Shown piece by piece: positions 56,376-64,000 of a stretch of DNA of 64,000 nucleotides. Position numbers and translations under genes: made by a program. The stretch comes from Parabacteroides distasonis (GTDB lineage Bacteria; Bacteroidota; Bacteroidia; Bacteroidales; Tannerellaceae), in the NCBI RefSeq assembly GCF_004793765.1, contig NZ_SRYM01000002.1, positions 1 to 64,000 of the forward strand, given 5' to 3'. Every line of letters begins with the position of its first letter. The stretch's first letter is position 1. The notes beneath the pieces were generated by a model, which searched no databases, had not been told where the DNA came from, and saw nothing but the letters and a program-made list of their open reading frames with translations.

Positions 56376-58031
56376 ATGTTACAAGGACAACCTAAAGGTC
56401 TCTATGCCCTAGCGCTCGCAAACACGGGCGAACGCTTCGGCTATTACACTATGCTTGCGATTTTCACATTATTCTTGCAAGCGAAATTCGGCTATACGGC
56501 CGCAGAGACATCAACGATTTTCGCTAGCTTCTTAGCGTTCGTGTATTTTATGCCATTAATTGGCGGTATGATGGCCGATAAGTTCGGTTATGGAAAGATG
56601 GTTACCTCAGGTATCATCATCATGTTTGTCGGTTATCTTTTATTAGCCATCCCAACAGATGCTGCCTCGGGAAAAATCATGATGTTCGGATCGCTCGCTC
56701 TGATCGCTTGCGGTACCGGATTATTTAAAGGTAACTTACAAGTGATGGTAGGTAATCTTTATGATGCCCCGGAATACAGAAGTAAACGTGACCAAGCCTT
56801 TAGTTTATTTTATATGGCGATTAATATCGGTGCCATGTACGCACCTACGGCTGCCACAAAAATGACAGACTGGATGTTGGGTAAATACAACCTTTTCTAC
56901 GAGTCACAAATTCCGGCACTCGCTCACCAATTCTTAAACGGTACAATCTCTGCGGAAAATAAAGAGGCACTCGCCGCTCTGCAAAGCGCACAAGGTTTCA
57001 CCGGCGATATGGCTACGTTCTGTTCCACGTATATCGAGAAGTTGTCCGAGGCATACAACTATGGATTCGGTGTGGCTTGTATCTCATTGATCATATCGAT
57101 GGCTATCTATATGGGATTCCGCTCTACCTTTAAGCATGCGGATGTCAATACCAAACAAGCAAAGGCTTCCCACGCTCCGCAAGAGGAATTGTCACCCGCC
57201 GAGACGAAACAACGTATCACCGCCTTGCTGCTGGTATTCGCCGTGGTATTGTTCTTCTGGATGGCTTTCCATCAAAACGGTCTGACGATGACGTTCTTCG
57301 CTCGCGACTATACGGCTAACCAAGTGACCGGACTGGATCGTATCGGCTTTGATGTGATTAACTTAACGTTATTGGTTATCGCCGTGTATGGAGGATTCGC
57401 TATCGCACAATCCACAACAAGCAAAGGCAAAACAATCGCCAGCATCGTAACCGTGGCCGCATTAGCCGCTCTAGGCATCAAATATATGGCTATGCCGGAA
57501 ACCGTAACGATCCTTCCGCAGACCTTCCAGCAATTTAACCCGTTCTTCGTGGTTGTATTGACTCCGGTATCATTGGCGATCTTTGGTTATCTGGCTAATA
57601 AGAAGAAAGAACCGTCCGCTCCCCGTAAGATCGGATTGGGTATGATGATAGCCGCTTGCGGTTTCTTGATCTTGGCGATCGGTTCTATGGGTTTGCCTAC
57701 ACCGGACGCTTTAGCGGCAGATAGCAAATTGCAGGTATTGGTTTCTCCGAACTGGTTGATCTCGACTTATCTGGTATTGACCTTCGCTGAATTATTGCTT
57801 TCTCCGATGGGTATCTCTTTCGTATCCAAAGTGGCTCCTCCTAAATACAAAGGTATGATGATGGGTGGATGGTTCGTGGCTACGGCTATCGGTAACTACC
57901 TGGTCGCTATCATCGGCTATTTGTGGGGAGGCATGCAGTTATGGATGGTATGGAGCGTATTGATCGTTCTTTGTTTACTGTCTGCATTGTTCATGTTCTC
58001 TATCATGAAGAAACTGGATAAAGTGGCTTGA
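56376..58031 (+). CDS. POT/PTR-family proton-dependent peptide transporter
   Basis: A 551-aa major facilitator protein with about 14 helices. It carries the POT motif near the N-terminus (ANTGERFGYYTMLAIFTLFL; E-R-F-Y), GGMMADKFGYGK and FSLFYMAINIGAMYAP. Such proteins take up di- and tripeptides with protons. The cytoplasmic loop between helices 6 and 7 is short and charged. A fragment of the GAGAATTGAAAATT repeat overlaps its stop codon. Confidence 0.93.
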   Translation: MLQGQPKGLYALALANTGERFGYYTMLAIFTLFLQAKFGYTAAETSTIFASFLAFVYFMPLIGGMMADKFGYGKMVTSGIIIMFVGYLLLAIPTDAASGKIMMFGSLALIACGTGLFKGNLQVMVGNLYDAPEYRSKRDQAFSLFYMAINIGAMYAPTAATKMTDWMLGKYNLFYESQIPALAHQFLNGTISAENKEALAALQSAQGFTGDMATFCSTYIEKLSEAYNYGFGVACISLIISMAIYMGFRSTFKHADVNTKQAKASHAPQEELSPAETKQRITALLLVFAVVLFFWMAFHQNGLTMTFFARDYTANQVTGLDRIGFDVINLTLLVIAVYGGFAIAQSTTSKGKTIASIVTVAALAALGIKYMAMPETVTILPQTFQQFNPFFVVVLTPVSLAIFGYLANKKKEPSAPRKIGLGMMIAACGFLILAIGSMGLPTPDALAADSKLQVLVSPNWLISTYLVLTFAELLLSPMGISFVSKVAPPKYKGMMMGGWFVATAIGNYLVAIIGYLWGGMQLWMVWSVLIVLCLLSALFMFSIMKKLDKVA

Positions 58032-58048
58032 GAATTGAAAATTAGAGG

Positions 58049-58393
58049 ATGAGGAAGTTGTATACATATCGCTCGCAGGCACTCCGTTTCAGAAGATGGA
58101 GCCGGAAGGCGTATGCGGCTTTCATTAGTATACAGAGGGCTGTTACGATCGGACAATTGTCCTTTTCCGTAGCCGATCGCTTCGAGAAAAAGAATCAGTC
58201 TTTACATTCCGGAATCGGTACGTTCATGGACGGATTCTTCGAAGTGGATGAGGAAGAGAGGGAGAATACCGGGGAGGATAAATGGAGCCTTGCGACATCG
58301 TATGGACTGTGTACGGCATTACTCCCGGTATTGGCTTCTAATAAGATCGTTCATCCGGTTCATCGTGTAGCTCACTATACATTATATAATTAA
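58049..58393 (+). CDS. Small basic conserved-looking protein, unknown function
   Basis: A 114-aa protein starting [20 protein letters not shown] with a strongly basic first 20 residues, then [20 protein letters not shown] and an acidic middle ([13 protein letters not shown]). I recall similar N-termini in small Bacteroidales proteins but cannot name a family. The start lies 17 nt after the transporter stop, and a terminator follows the end, which supports a real gene in the same transcript. Confidence 0.6.
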   Translation: MRKLYTYRSQALRFRRWSRKAYAAFISIQRAVTIGQLSFSVADRFEKKNQSLHSGIGTFMDGFFEVDEEERENTGEDKWSLATSYGLCTALLPVLASNKIVHPVHRVAHYTLYN

Positions 58394-58398
58394 ATAGT

Positions 58399-58436
58399 AA
58401 AGGCGAGAGGTATCCGAAAGGATATTTCCCGCCTTT
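58399..58436 (+). terminator. Rho-independent terminator before the biotin operon
   Basis: AAAGGCG..TATCC-GAAA-GGATA..CGCCTTT hairpin, followed by ATTATTTCC. Confidence 0.8.
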
Positions 58437-58445
58437 ATTATTTCC

Positions 58446-58458
58446 ACCCGGTTGTAGA
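58446..58458 (+). repeat. 13-bp inverted repeat, left copy, upstream of bioB
   Basis: ACCCGGTTGTAGA. The exact reverse complement lies at 60763-60775 upstream of bioF, so the pair flanks bioB-bioA. Confidence 0.6.
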
Positions 58459-58497
58459 GACGGGGTATATATACGTGAAATTATTAAATTAGAAAAA

Positions 58498-59481
58498 ATG
58501 ACAATAAAAGAAGCGAAGCTGTACATCTTAGAGGGTAGGAAGATTACAGAGGAACAAGCTTTAAGCTTGGCGAATCACCCGGACAAAGAGACGCTTTACG
58601 AGGCCGCCCACCAAGTCACCCGCCATTTTATGGGGAATAAGTTCGACACGTGTTCCATCATCAACGCCAAAAGCGGCAATTGCAGCGAGGATTGCAAATG
58701 GTGCGCACAATCGGGACATTACAAGACCCTCGTAAACTTATATCCTTTGCTTCCGGCCAAGGAGTGTGTCCGCCATGCGGTATACAACCGAAAACAAGGC
58801 ATTCGGCGTTTTGCCTTGGTGACCAGTGGCAAGCGAGTATCGGACAAAGAAATGGAACAGATCGCCGATACGATCCGGCAAATCAAGCGGCAATGCGATA
58901 TTAAATGCTGCGCCTCCATGGGATTACTCACCCGCTCCCAACTCCAATCGCTTTACGATAGCGGAGTGGAGAACTATCACTGCAATATCGAGACTGCCCC
59001 TTCCTATTTCCGTCAGCTCTGTTCCACGCATACAATCGAACAGAAAATGGAAACCATACATACCGCCCGGGAAATCGGTTTCCGTATCTGTTGCGGTGGT
59101 ATTATCGGTATGGGCGAGACGATGAAGGAGCGAATCGAGATGGCTTGTTTCCTACGGAAAGAAGGTATCTTATCCATCCCTCTCAATTTATTACAGCCGA
59201 TACCGGGAACTCCTATGGAGCATATACGGATCTTACAAGAAGAGGAATGGCTGACAACGATCGCCCTTTTCCGCCTGATCAATCCAAACGCATTTCTCCG
59301 TTTCTCCGGTGGACGGGCACAATTAAGCGAGGCCACGCAACGGAAATCCCTATATATCGGGATTAACTCCGCGATCATCGGAGACTTATTAACGACTATC
59401 GGAAGCAAGGTAGAAGAAGACAAAGTCTTATTTACCTCCGAAGGCTATTCACTCACCGCAAACACCGATTGGGAAAAATGA
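58498..59481 (+). CDS. bioB: Biotin synthase
   Basis: A 327-aa radical SAM enzyme inserting sulfur into dethiobiotin. The SAM cluster cysteines are C62, C66 and C69 in [12 protein letters not shown]. Also seen are [33 protein letters not shown] and the C-terminal [11 protein letters not shown]. First gene of the biotin operon; its TGA overlaps the bioA ATG (ATGA). Confidence 0.97.
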   Translation: MTIKEAKLYILEGRKITEEQALSLANHPDKETLYEAAHQVTRHFMGNKFDTCSIINAKSGNCSEDCKWCAQSGHYKTLVNLYPLLPAKECVRHAVYNRKQGIRRFALVTSGKRVSDKEMEQIADTIRQIKRQCDIKCCASMGLLTRSQLQSLYDSGVENYHCNIETAPSYFRQLCSTHTIEQKMETIHTAREIGFRICCGGIIGMGETMKERIEMACFLRKEGILSIPLNLLQPIPGTPMEHIRILQEEEWLTTIALFRLINPNAFLRFSGGRAQLSEATQRKSLYIGINSAIIGDLLTTIGSKVEEDKVLFTSEGYSLTANTDWEK

Positions 59482-60758
59482 CAACAAACGAACTTTTACA
59501 ATACGACCGGGATCATCTATGGCATCCCTACACCTCGACCATCGATCCACTTCCCGTCTATCCGGTATCCAAAGCGGAGGGCGTAACGATAACCCTTGCG
59601 GACGGCAGGAAGTTAATAGACGGAATGTCTTCTTGGTGGGCGGCAGTCCACGGATACAACCATCCGGTACTTAACGCGGCGGCTAAAACCCAACTAGATA
59701 AGATGAGCCATATCATGTTCGGGGGATTCACACACGAGCCGGCCGTCGAGTTGGCCGCTAAATTACTACCGCTATTGCCCCCTTCCCTAGAAAAGATATT
59801 CCTAGCGGATAGCGGCTCGGTAGCCGTAGAGGTAGCCTTAAAGATGGCGATCCAATACTGGCAGTCCAAAGGCATAACGGGAAAACATACCTTCGCCACG
59901 ATCCGTAGCGGTTATCACGGGGATACTTGGCACGCCATGTCGGTATGCGATCCGGTGACGGGTATGCATGGGATCTTCTCAGGAAGCCTACCCATCCAAT
60001 ACTTCATACCCCAACCTTCGGTCCGGTTCGGCGAGGAATGGAGAGAGGAGGCCATAGCCCCTTTACGGGATTTATTAGAACGACACGCCGACGAGATCGC
60101 CGCCTTGATCTTGGAACCGATCGTACAAGGAGCCGGAGGCATGTATTTCTATTCCCCCACTTTCCTCGTTCGTGCCCGGGAACTTTGCGAGCGGTATAAC
60201 GTCTTATTGATATTCGACGAGATAGCGACCGGCTTCGGGCGTACCGGAAAGTTGTTCGCATGGGAACATGCGGGAGTCGAACCCGATATCATGTGTATCG
60301 GAAAGGCATTGACGGGAGGTTATCTTACGCTTTCTGCCACAATTACGACAAAGCCGATAGCCGACACGATCTGTTCCGGCGAGGCGGGATGCTTTATGCA
60401 TGGACCTACGTTTATGGGAAATCCCTTGGCATGCGCTATCGCTTCGGCCTCGATCTCATTATTGACCGCCAGTCATTGGCAGGAGAAAGTGAAGCTTATA
60501 GAGGAGCAATTACGAGCGGAATTAGCGCCAGCCGCCGAGCTGCCCAAGGTCGCTGAGGTACGGGTATTGGGGGCGATCGGGGTGATCGAGATGAAGCATC
60601 CGGTAGATATGGCGGTATTGCAACGCCGCTTCGTAGAGGAAGGGATATGGGTACGTCCGTTCGGACGACTGGTTTACCTCATGCCGCCTTTCATTATCTC
60701 CACGAATGAACTATCCAAACTAACCTCCGGATTATTGAGAGTATTAACGCATAATTAA
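59478..60758 (+). CDS. bioA: Adenosylmethionine-8-amino-7-oxononanoate transaminase
   Basis: A 426-aa class III aminotransferase making 7,8-diaminopelargonate (DAPA). It has [11 protein letters not shown] at the N-terminus, [26 protein letters not shown] and the PLP lysine K276 in [11 protein letters not shown] take ATG 59478, which overlaps the bioB stop; the longer frame starts at a TTG inside bioB. A 13-bp inverted-repeat copy follows the stop. Confidence 0.96.
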   Translation: MTTNELLQYDRDHLWHPYTSTIDPLPVYPVSKAEGVTITLADGRKLIDGMSSWWAAVHGYNHPVLNAAAKTQLDKMSHIMFGGFTHEPAVELAAKLLPLLPPSLEKIFLADSGSVAVEVALKMAIQYWQSKGITGKHTFATIRSGYHGDTWHAMSVCDPVTGMHGIFSGSLPIQYFIPQPSVRFGEEWREEAIAPLRDLLERHADEIAALILEPIVQGAGGMYFYSPTFLVRARELCERYNVLLIFDEIATGFGRTGKLFAWEHAGVEPDIMCIGKALTGGYLTLSATITTKPIADTICSGEAGCFMHGPTFMGNPLACAIASASISLLTASHWQEKVKLIEEQLRAELAPAAELPKVAEVRVLGAIGVIEMKHPVDMAVLQRRFVEEGIWVRPFGRLVYLMPPFIISTNELSKLTSGLLRVLTHN

Positions 60759-60762
60759 CATA

Positions 60763-60775
60763 TCTACAACCGGGT
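60763..60775 (-). repeat. 13-bp inverted repeat, right copy, upstream of bioF
   Basis: TCTACAACCGGGT, the reverse complement of 58446-58458. It is 13 nt before the bioF ATG. Confidence 0.6.
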
Positions 60776-60788
60776 AATATATAAATAG

Positions 60789-61943
60789 ATGAAATCATAC
60801 AACGAGCAACTTACGGCTTTACGGGCCTCCGGGAATCTTAGGCACCTACCGGAAGTCGAGCATCAAGGAATATGGATATTAAAAGAGGGAATGCGTATGC
60901 TGAATCTCTCTTCCAACGATTATCTTGGATTAGCCAGCCGGCAGGATTTACAAGAGGAGTTTCAAGCATCCACACAAGACCGCTTCTATCCCTACTCCTC
61001 CTCATCATCCCGCTTGCTGACGGGTAATTTCTCCGTATATACGAAACTGGAGAAACAGATCGCCCGCTCCTTCGACCGGGAAGCCGCATTGATCTTTAAC
61101 AGCGGCTATCATGCCAATACCGGAATCCTCCCGGCCTTAGCCGATAAACAGACCTTATTACTCGCCGACAAGCTGGTACACGCCAGCATCATCGATGGCA
61201 TCTTATTGAGTGGCTCCCCTTTCCTCCGTTACCGCCACAACGACTATGATCAACTGGAACGCCTCGTACAAAAGAATGCCAGTCAATACGAGACGATCAT
61301 CATCCTGACCGAAAGCATTTTCAGCATGGACGGGGATGTAGCGGACTTAAACCGCCTGATAGCTATCAAAAGGCAATATCCCCATATCCTATTGTACGTA
61401 GACGAGGCTCACGCCATCGGAGCCCGTGGAAAGATGGGGCTAGGTATCGCCGAGGAACAAGGCTGTATCCAAGAGATCGATCTATTGGTCGGTACTTTCG
61501 GCAAGGCGTTAGCGTCTATGGGGGCCTATTTGGTTTGTTCCCGTACGATACGAGAATATCTGGTCAACACGATGCGACCGCTCATATTCAGTACGGCCCT
61601 ACCGCCGTTCCAAATCGCATGGACTTCCTTCATCTGGGAGAGACTCCCCTCGTTCACGAAGGAACGGGAGAATCTTCTAGCGTATAGCCGATTGTTAGCG
61701 GAAGCTTTAACAGGCAAAGGCGGCGAGATCAGCCAAAGCCATATCATCCCCTTCATTGTTGGAGAAAGTGAGGATTGCGTACGGAAAGCGGAAGAGCTAC
61801 AACGGAAAGGTTTCTACTGTCTCCCGGTTCGCCCCCCGACAGTGCCTAAAGGCACCTCCCGTATCCGCTTCTCCCTTACGGCAAACCTCACAATAAAAAA
61901 TATGCGTCAACTGATTGAGGAGGGCATTTTGACGCACCTCTAA
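60789..61943 (+). CDS. bioF: 8-Amino-7-oxononanoate synthase
   Basis: A 384-aa PLP alpha-oxoamine synthase condensing pimeloyl thioester with alanine. Seen are LNLSSNDYLGLASRQDLQEE, SSSSSRLLTGNFSVYTKLEK, VDEAHAIGARGKMGLG and the PLP lysine K239 in GTFGKALASMGAY. It is a clear paralogue of spt at 20.8 kb, but placement in the biotin operon settles the function. Confidence 0.95.
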   Translation: MKSYNEQLTALRASGNLRHLPEVEHQGIWILKEGMRMLNLSSNDYLGLASRQDLQEEFQASTQDRFYPYSSSSSRLLTGNFSVYTKLEKQIARSFDREAALIFNSGYHANTGILPALADKQTLLLADKLVHASIIDGILLSGSPFLRYRHNDYDQLERLVQKNASQYETIIILTESIFSMDGDVADLNRLIAIKRQYPHILLYVDEAHAIGARGKMGLGIAEEQGCIQEIDLLVGTFGKALASMGAYLVCSRTIREYLVNTMRPLIFSTALPPFQIAWTSFIWERLPSFTKERENLLAYSRLLAEALTGKGGEISQSHIIPFIVGESEDCVRKAEELQRKGFYCLPVRPPTVPKGTSRIRFSLTANLTIKNMRQLIEEGILTHL

Positions 61944-61981
61944 CCCCGGATAGATAATATGTATATAAATTAGATGATAGT

Positions 61982-62647
61982 ATGTATATAGATAAAATAA
62001 TAGATAAGCGATCCCCGAGTCTGATCCTCTGCCTCGCCGGCTGGTCTACCTCGCCGGCCCTTTTCCGCCATCTGGAAGTACCGGAGCGGACAGACCTATG
62101 GATTGCCTACGATTACAGGACGCTTGCGTTCGAAGAGACATTCGCCCCCTATAAAGAGGTGCATTTGGTCGCTTGGTCTTTAGGCGTATGGGTAGCCACC
62201 CATCTTTGGGCAGGCCACCGATCCTTTACCACGGCGACCGCCCTGAACGGTACCCCTTCTCCCATGCACGATACGCTAGGCATCCCGACCGCGGTCTTCG
62301 AAGGAACCCTCAATCATTTCAGCGAGGAAGGTATGCGTCGCTTTAACCGCAGGATGTGCGGAGATAAGGAGACTTTCAATCGCTATTCGGAACTCTCGTC
62401 ACGTCCGCTGGAGGAAATCAAGGAGGAACTGGAATCTCTATATAATCAGATCCTCCCGGAAAAGCTCGAATCAGCCGATCCGCGGATATCCGCCTTCTGG
62501 GATCAAGCCATCCTGTCCACCGAAGACAAGATATTCCCGGCAACCAACCTCCGTAACTACTGGCAAGGCCGTTGCCCTATCCAAGAGATCAAGGCGCCTC
62601 ATCTTCCTTTTTACCACTATCAATCATGGAACGAACTATGGAAGTAA
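61982..62647 (+). CDS. bioG: Pimeloyl-ACP methyl ester esterase BioG
   Basis: A 221-aa alpha/beta hydrolase of the DUF452/BioG family, which frees pimeloyl-ACP from its methyl ester at the end of the BioC-dependent pathway (BioH role). The nucleophile serine is in AWSLGVWVA (a G-x-S-x-G variant with Ala first); FAGW-type LAGWSTSPALFRHL and the C-terminal histidine in IKAPHLPFYH complete the site. It overlaps bioC by about 10 nt. Confidence 0.92.
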   Translation: MYIDKIIDKRSPSLILCLAGWSTSPALFRHLEVPERTDLWIAYDYRTLAFEETFAPYKEVHLVAWSLGVWVATHLWAGHRSFTTATALNGTPSPMHDTLGIPTAVFEGTLNHFSEEGMRRFNRRMCGDKETFNRYSELSSRPLEEIKEELESLYNQILPEKLESADPRISAFWDQAILSTEDKIFPATNLRNYWQGRCPIQEIKAPHLPFYHYQSWNELWK

Positions 62648-63405
62648 TCGCACAAGAACGGATCCGCCGGCGTTTCAGCCAAGCGGTAAATACATATGAT
62701 GATCATGCGGAAGCCCAAAAACGGATTTGCGCCCATCTGGTACAGCTATTGACCGCATACACCTCCTCCCATTTCCGCAGAGTGCTGGAAATCGGTTGCG
62801 GAAGCGGTGGATTCACCCGTTTATTAAAACAAGAATGCCAGATCGAGGAATGGATACTCAACGATCTTTGCGAGACTTGGCAAAGTGCCATCGAGGAGTT
62901 GTTCCCTTCCGCTCCTCCTCTATTCTTGCCCGGTGATGCAGAACGACTGGCTTTTCCCGGCAAGTTCGACTTGATAGCCTCGGCTTCCACTCTGCAATGG
63001 ATGAAAGACCTTCCGTGTCTCCTCCATAAGCTATCGTCTATTCTATCGCCCGGGGGCGTACTGGTTTTCAACACCTTCACGCCAAGCAACCTTCACGAGA
63101 TCAAGGAGCTGACCGGAGAAGGGCTCTCCTATCCTGCCACCGGACAACTAAGGGAGTGGTTATCCGCCGATTTCCAGATCGTCCATGAAGAAGAAGACAA
63201 TGTTCCCTTGACCTTCCGGCATCCGCTGGAAGTGCTGAAACATCTAAAGTACACAGGTGTCACGGCCAACACCTCTTGCGTCTGGACACGGGGAAAACAG
63301 GAACGTTTCTGCCGGGATTATCAAGAGAGATTCCCCTCGGCGGAGGGTGGAGTCACATTAACTTACCGCCCACTCTACATCTTAGTGGTCAAAAGACAAA
63401 GGTAA
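62638..63405 (+). CDS. bioC: Malonyl-ACP O-methyltransferase BioC
   Basis: A 255-aa SAM methyltransferase that disguises malonyl-ACP so that fatty acid synthesis can build the pimeloyl chain. The family start FSQAVNTYDDHAEAQKRIC, SAM loop LEIGCGSGGFTRLL, and ASASTLQWMKDLP are visible. ATG 62638 (MEVIAQERIRRRF) is chosen; ATG 62626, four codons earlier, is equally possible. Both start inside the bioG end. Confidence 0.95.
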   Translation: MEVIAQERIRRRFSQAVNTYDDHAEAQKRICAHLVQLLTAYTSSHFRRVLEIGCGSGGFTRLLKQECQIEEWILNDLCETWQSAIEELFPSAPPLFLPGDAERLAFPGKFDLIASASTLQWMKDLPCLLHKLSSILSPGGVLVFNTFTPSNLHEIKELTGEGLSYPATGQLREWLSADFQIVHEEEDNVPLTFRHPLEVLKHLKYTGVTANTSCVWTRGKQERFCRDYQERFPSAEGGVTLTYRPLYILVVKRQR

Positions 63406-63467
63406 AGTATGTCGCCTCTTTCGAGGTATTACTCCTTTCACCTATATGGTACAATCGTATCACAGAC

Positions 63468-63533
63468 GTGAAACGATCTTTTCACCTTGGTGATACGTTC
63501 TTTTCACAAGGGTGAAAAGATCAATAGTACGGG
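63468..63533. repeat. Array D: 22-nt dyad units between bioC and bioD
   Basis: Units start at 63468, 63490 and 63512. Unit 1 is GTGAAACGATCTTTTCAC plus 4 nt, unit 2 GTGATACGTTCTTTTCAC plus 4 nt, and unit 3 GTGAAAAGATC then diverges. Units 1 and 2 are near-perfect GTGAAA/TTTCAC dyads. A weaker copy (GTACAATCGTATCAC) lies just upstream at 63449. Confidence 0.75.
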
Positions 63534-63618
63534 AGAAAAGGAATAAATAGCTTAGAGACAAGGGATAATATCCATAGATACAAAAGATAAATCAAGCAAC
63601 TATTTTAACAACAGAACA

Positions 63619-64000
63619 ATGAATAATCAAACGAAAGAAAACGTCTTATTTATCTCCGGCATAGACACGAACGTCGGAAAGACCGTAGCCACCGGTATGA
63701 TCGCCAAGGCTTTGGCGAAAGCCGGAAAGAAAGTGATCACCCAGAAGATGATACAGACCGGATGCGAGAACATATCGGAGGATATCGAGGCACACCGCCA
63801 GATACAAGGGATCCCCTTTACCGACGAGGATACGCAAGGGCTGACTTGCCCTTATATCTTCACCTATCCCTGCTCTCCTCATATGGCGGCGGCGAAAGAT
63901 GGAAGACGTATCGATTTAGACACGATCACCCAAGCCACCCGGCGATTGCGAGAGACCTACGAATATGTATTACTGGAAGGAGCCGGAGGACTGATGGTTC
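63619..64000 (+). CDS. bioD: Dethiobiotin synthetase (3' end beyond the window)
   Basis: The first 127 codons of an ATP-dependent carboxylase closing the ureido ring of dethiobiotin. It starts [20 protein letters not shown] with the P-loop [14 protein letters not shown]-x-x-x-T-G (KMIQTGCE) and the loop LEGAGGLMV at the edge. Last visible gene of the operon, 213 nt after bioC across array D. Incomplete only because the window ends. Confidence 0.95.
   Translation, partial: MNNQTKENVLFISGIDTNVGKTVATGMIAKALAKAGKKVITQKMIQTGCENISEDIEAHRQIQGIPFTDEDTQGLTCPYIFTYPCSPHMAAAKDGRRIDLDTITQATRRLRETYEYVLLEGAGGLMV

Overview
This window is chromosomal DNA of a Bacteroidales bacterium, most likely a Parabacteroides close to P. 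distasonis. The grounds are many Bacteroidetes-type -7 promoter elements (TAnnTTTG), a SusC/SusD pair with an ECF sigma/FecR regulator, family-specific proteins (PorT, GldH, a PUR-like DUF3276 protein, DUF5606, DUF4831) and serine palmitoyltransferase for sphingolipids. The genus is inferred from gene content; no database was searched.

Layout. 1-5.3 kb: the head of a probable capsule locus (UpxY-like antiterminator, minus), then dnaG with a two-gene ABC exporter, and a tRNA-Gln. 5.4-10.4 kb: rsfS-ftsH and cdsA, facing porT; a 2[4Fe-4S] ferredoxin; a PUR-like protein. 10.6-15.9 kb: nusB-yajC-ybbR-coaE, a GH20 hexosaminidase and DUF5606. 16-20.6 kb: a broken gene remnant, lon, trmN6 and a lipid-kinase-like gene. 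20.7-24.1 kb: serine palmitoyltransferase, ricT and gldH. 24-31.4 kb (minus): the elongasome cluster purH-mreB-mreC-mreD-mrdA-rodA. 32.3-35.8 kb: an ABC-F protein overlapping an LTA-synthase-like enzyme. 35.8-42.4 kb (minus): rny, zapA and a coiled-coil gene; a small wHTH gene; and the hpt-adk-obgE-pgeF-B3/4 run. 42.5-44 kb: nnr. 44.6-48.3 kb: an operon resembling 3-keto-glycoside metabolism. 48.4-55.1 kb: ECF sigma / FecR / SusC / SusD. 55.3-58.4 kb: DUF4831, a POT peptide transporter and a small conserved-looking protein. 58.5-64 kb: biotin operon bioB-bioA-bioF-bioG-bioC-bioD, the last gene cut by the window edge.

Main discovery. The ECF sigma/FecR/SusC locus is caught in an inverted, apparently OFF configuration. 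A 14-bp sequence (GTTCTACCGGAACT) occurs inside the sigma gene (48636-48649, plus) and inverted at the 5' end of susC (50028-50041). Flipping the 1.4-kb segment between them on paper joins the two sigma halves, now on opposite strands, exactly in frame (184 aa). The same flip gives susC an in-frame ATG and six codons that now lie on the minus strand at 48667-48650. It also restores the usual order sigma-fecR-susC-susD. One recombination event would therefore switch sigma factor and receptor together.

Second theme. Several intergenic regions carry short arrays of about 21-22-nt units with strong internal dyads. The period is shared but the sequence differs at each locus (16309-16374, 31811-31942, 44243-44326, 63468-63533, possibly 15176-15211). 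They are not CRISPRs and are not explained by any gene here.
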